A DNA stretch of 16,497 nt from an uncultured Sutterella sp. (GTDB lineage Bacteria > Pseudomonadota > Gammaproteobacteria > Burkholderiales > Burkholderiaceae_F), in contig USCE01000014.1 of the NCBI GenBank assembly GCA_900553105.1, positions 1 through 16,497 of the forward strand, in the 5' to 3' direction. The notes below the pieces were generated by a model. That model did not search any database, was not told the origin of the DNA, and saw only the letters and a program-made list of their open reading frames with translations. Both the position numbers and the translations under genes were made by a program. Positions 13,978 through 16,497 of this stretch are shown in pieces (within the stretch, counting starts at the first letter, position 1; every line of letters begins with the position of its first letter).

Positions 13978-14901
13978 TCAGTAATCATGTCCAGAATTAC
14001 GACAACTAATTAACGTACCTACTTGACCAACCACCATGGCCTGGATTTGATTCAAGGGACCAATCACCGCCTCATGACCTGTCTTCATCACGTATTCACA
14101 CGCTGCCAAAACCTTCGGCCCCATAGATCCTTTCGCAAAATCTCTAGCCATCAGCTCCTGTGGTGTTGCCCGTTTAATCAACTGTTGGTCCGCAGTGCCC
14201 CAACCTTCGTAAACACCTTCAACGTCAGTGGCGATCACTAATAAATCAGCATCAAGTTGTATCGCCAAAAGGGAAGCGGCAAAATCCTTATCAATCACAG
14301 CCTCTACCCCTGTTAGATGGCCTTCCTGATTCTCGACCACAGGAATACCACCACCTCCGGCAGCAATAACCAATACACCAGAATTAACCAACGTTTTAAT
14401 CACCGGCAATTCCACTATTCGAATTGGCTTAGGACTTGGAACAACACGCCTGAAAAAATCTCCGTCTTTTTTCAACGTCCAGCCCTTTGAACGCTCAAGA
14501 GCTTGTGCTTGATCTTTATCGTAGACTGGACCGATAAATTTCGTTGGGTTATTAAGTGCTGGATCTTGAGAATCAACAATTGATTGTGTAACGATCGACA
14601 CAACATCTCGCCCCTGAACACGATTTCGCATTTCTTGAGCGAAAACGTAGCCGATCATGCCCTGACTTTCTGCCCCTAAAATATCAAAAGGATACATCGG
14701 TATAGGATCATAAGCCTCCGATTGAAGAGCCAAAAGTCCAACCTGCGGACCGTTTCCGTGACTTAAAACCAGTTGATGAGACTTTGCAACATCAGCGATC
14801 GCTTCACAAGCCATGGCTAAGTTTGCTCGCTGATTTTCTGCGCTCATCAACTCTCCACGCTTAAGCAAAGCATTTCCGCCTAAAGTGATGACAATCTTCA
14901 T
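13978..14901 (-). CDS. arcC: Carbamate kinase
   Basis: A 307-residue cytoplasmic kinase of the amino-acid kinase fold. It makes ATP from carbamoyl phosphate and ADP, releasing carbamate that breaks down to ammonia and CO2. Signatures are GGNALL (8-13), SHGNGPQVGLL (47-57), the AAGGGGIPVV nucleotide/substrate loop (180-189), the VIDKDFAAS block (202-210) and GSMGPKV (258-264). Length is standard. GGAGG lies 6 nt before the ATG. Carbamate kinase ends fermentative pathways for arginine (with ArcA/ArcB) or for allantoin/oxamate (with a carbamoyltransferase). No arginine deiminase, ornithine or oxamate carbamoyltransferase gene is in the window, so its source of carbamoyl phosphate lies elsewhere or is unusual. 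The AllS-like gene downstream points to the ureide route. Confidence 0.96.
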   Translation of the reverse strand: MKIVITLGGNALLKRGELMSAENQRANLAMACEAIADVAKSHQLVLSHGNGPQVGLLALQSEAYDPIPMYPFDILGAESQGMIGYVFAQEMRNRVQGRDVVSIVTQSIVDSQDPALNNPTKFIGPVYDKDQAQALERSKGWTLKKDGDFFRRVVPSPKPIRIVELPVIKTLVNSGVLVIAAGGGGIPVVENQEGHLTGVEAVIDKDFAASLLAIQLDADLLVIATDVEGVYEGWGTADQQLIKRATPQELMARDFAKGSMGPKVLAACEYVMKTGHEAVIGPLNQIQAMVVGQVGTLISCRNSGHDY

Positions 14902-14973
14902 TTTGAACCTCCAGGCAATATGTTGGATACCATTTTAAAGTGACGCCTTAAATACTTTCGGGGACTAGATAGT

Positions 14974-15000
14974 TTAAATCTTTACATGAGTTCGATTTAA
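14974..15000. promoter_or_regulatory. 27-bp dyad upstream of arcC
   Basis: TTAAATC (14974-14980) and GATTTAA (14994-15000) are exact inverses 13 bp apart, about 75-100 bp upstream of the arcC start and after the ftsH terminator. The position suits an operator or activator site. No obvious sigma-70 promoter was found nearby. Which protein binds is unknown. Confidence 0.35.
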
Positions 15001-15050
15001 TTCCTCTACAGCCGCTATTATCTCCAAAGGGGTGTTCACACACTATCTAC

Positions 15051-15082
15051 AGAAACGGCAGGCCCTAAAGCCTGCCGTTTCT
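15051..15082 (-). terminator. Terminator hairpin after ftsH
   Basis: AGAAACGGCAGGC (15051-15063) and GCCTGCCGTTTCT (15070-15082) form a perfect 13-bp stem with a 6-nt loop, 25 nt after the ftsH stop. The T-rich part (GTTTCT) lies within the descending stem on the minus strand; no long T-run follows. It insulates arcC from ftsH transcription. Confidence 0.8.
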
Positions 15083-15107
15083 ATTGAATTTGGATTAAAA
15101 GCGTCTA

Positions 15108-16497
15108 TCAGACATCTTTTTTATCGCTGGAAGTTGAAGACTTTACATCTTCTTCACGAGCGACTTCCTCAACAACCGACTCGACTTTAGGCTCTTTGGA
15201 TTTCACCTCTTCGGCCTTAACATCTTCACTCTTGACTCCTGGGACGGGAGCTTGAGCTGCAACTCTAGCTTCTTCGTCAGCTTTTGCTGATGCACCCGGT
15301 CTCGGAGGACGTACGTCACGGCCTTCCATGATGTCCTTGATTTGGTCATCATCGAGCGTTTCCCACTTCATGAGGCACTCAACCATCAGTTCTACACGAG
15401 CTCGATTGGCTTCCAGGATATCGCAAGCACGCTTGTATTGTTCTTCGAGCAAACGGCGAACCTCCGCGTCAATCTTTTGCATCGTGGCCTCAGAGACATG
15501 CGTCGTACGCGTCACGGAACGCCCCAAGAACACTTCACCTTCGTTTTCGGCGTAAACCATGACACCCATTTCATCGCTCATACCGTAGCGCATAATCATG
15601 TCACGAGCCATTTGCGTAGCACGTTCAAAGTCGTTGGAGGCTCCTGTCGTTTTTTGATTCAGAAACACTTCTTCTGCAGCACGACCACCGAACAAAATCG
15701 CCAAACGTGTCGTCAGATACACATCATCGTAATTGAAGCGATCTTTCTCGGGCAATTGCATCGTCACGCCCAACGCACGGCCGCGTGGCACAATCGTAAC
15801 CTTGTGTACGGGATCGCTCTTGGGCAACATCCAAGCCACCACAGCGTGGCCAGACTCGTGATAAGCCGTCGTCCGTTTTTCGTCTTCACTCATCACCATG
15901 CTGCGACGTTCGGCACCCATCAGGATTTTATCCTTGGCCTGTTCGAAATCGACCATTTCGACCACCTTGGCGTCACGGCGAGCAGCAAAAAGCGCAGCTT
16001 CATTGACAAGATTTGCCAAATCTGCACCGCTCATGCCCGGCGTGCCGCGAGCAATCACAGCAACATCAACGTCGCGACCCACAGGAACCTTCTTAATGTG
16101 AACATTTAAGATTTGCTCACGACCGCGCACATCAGGCAACGGCACCACCACTTGACGGTCAAAGCGGCCCGGACGCAACAACGCCGGATCCAACACGTCA
16201 GGACGGTTCGTAGCAGCAATCACAATCACATTAGTACCCGTCTCAAAGCCGTCCATTTCAACGAGCATTTGGTTTAAGGTCTGTTCACGTTCATCGTTAC
16301 CGCCCCCCAAACCGGCACCGCGTTGACGGCCCACAGCATCAATTTCATCAATAAAGATAATGCAGGGAGCGTTTTTCTTGGCGTTTTCAAACATGTCGCG
16401 AACACGCGCAGCACCGACACCAACGAACATTTCCACGAAGTCGGAACCGGAAATTGTGAAAAACGGCACGCGAGCCTCACCGGCAATGGCCTTGGCA
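15108..16497 (-). CDS. ftsH: ATP-dependent zinc metalloprotease FtsH (5' end beyond window)
   Basis: The C-terminal 462 residues of the membrane-anchored AAA+ protease that degrades misfolded membrane proteins and regulatory proteins. The frame is open to the right edge, and the residues before the apparent start (AKAIAGEARV) continue the conserved FtsH sequence, so the gene is cut by the window, not truncated. Visible are Walker B (IIFIDEID), the second region of homology with RPGRFDRQ, and the zinc-binding HESGH of the protease domain; Walker A lies just beyond the edge. The core is highly conserved up to DVRPP. The roughly 60-residue tail after that is acidic and lysine-rich with degenerate VKxEE-like repeats and differs from E. 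coli. ftsH is normally housekeeping and GC-rich like glnS here. Confidence 0.98.
   Translation of the reverse strand, partial: AKAIAGEARVPFFTISGSDFVEMFVGVGAARVRDMFENAKKNAPCIIFIDEIDAVGRQRGAGLGGGNDEREQTLNQMLVEMDGFETGTNVIVIAATNRPDVLDPALLRPGRFDRQVVVPLPDVRGREQILNVHIKKVPVGRDVDVAVIARGTPGMSGADLANLVNEAALFAARRDAKVVEMVDFEQAKDKILMGAERRSMVMSEDEKRTTAYHESGHAVVAWMLPKSDPVHKVTIVPRGRALGVTMQLPEKDRFNYDDVYLTTRLAILFGGRAAEEVFLNQKTTGASNDFERATQMARDMIMRYGMSDEMGVMVYAENEGEVFLGRSVTRTTHVSEATMQKIDAEVRRLLEEQYKRACDILEANRARVELMVECLMKWETLDDDQIKDIMEGRDVRPPRPGASAKADEEARVAAQAPVPGVKSEDVKAEEVKSKEPKVESVVEEVAREEDVKSSTSSDKKDV

Noticed and set aside
15342..16109. 255-codon + strand ORF inside ftsH
   Set aside because: It is antisense to one of the most conserved parts of ftsH, is histidine-rich as expected from a reversed reading frame, and shows no family motif.

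Overview
The window looks like chromosomal DNA of a betaproteobacterium, probably Burkholderiales and perhaps Sutterellaceae (Sutterella/Parasutterella type). This is inferred from the protein sequences (FtsH, GlnRS, exonuclease I) and moderate GC; no marker proves the family. Thirteen protein genes are supported, one of them (ftsH) cut by the right edge. I saw no rRNA, tRNA, CRISPR array, transposase or integrase.

Left part (1-5070, + strand except umuD): a FadR/FCD-type GntR regulator; a divergently transcribed SOS-mutagenesis pair, in which a UmuD-like self-cleaving protease with a long N-terminal extension faces umuC across 71 bp carrying a dyad that covers both promoters; then glnS, which encodes an unusually long GlnRS (690 aa) with two in-frame insertions and ends in a strong terminator.

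Middle (5070-9180): a 500-bp AT-rich intergenic stretch with several dyads and an FNR-like site leads into a solitary periplasmic amino-acid-binding protein. Then, all on the minus strand, come sbcB (exonuclease I) and a DMT/EamA exporter. The exporter promoter overlaps a striking 34-bp palindrome built from two TGTCSGACA sites.

Right part (9232-14901, minus strand): a lower-GC block (about 42-45% in sampled lines, against 48-63% in sampled flanking lines). In transcription order it holds carbamate kinase (arcC), an AllS-like LysR regulator, an ATZ/TRZ-type metal amidohydrolase, an EamA transporter and a DcuC-family transporter. This reads as a catabolic cassette: uptake (DcuC/EamA), hydrolytic attack (amidohydrolase), and ATP recovery from carbamoyl phosphate (carbamate kinase), under a regulator resembling the allantoin regulator AllS. 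The substrate is not determined, and the enzyme that would make carbamoyl phosphate is absent from the window.

The right edge holds the 3' two thirds of ftsH, closed by a perfect 13-bp hairpin. In many proteobacteria ftsH is followed by folP and glmM; here it is followed by the catabolic block.
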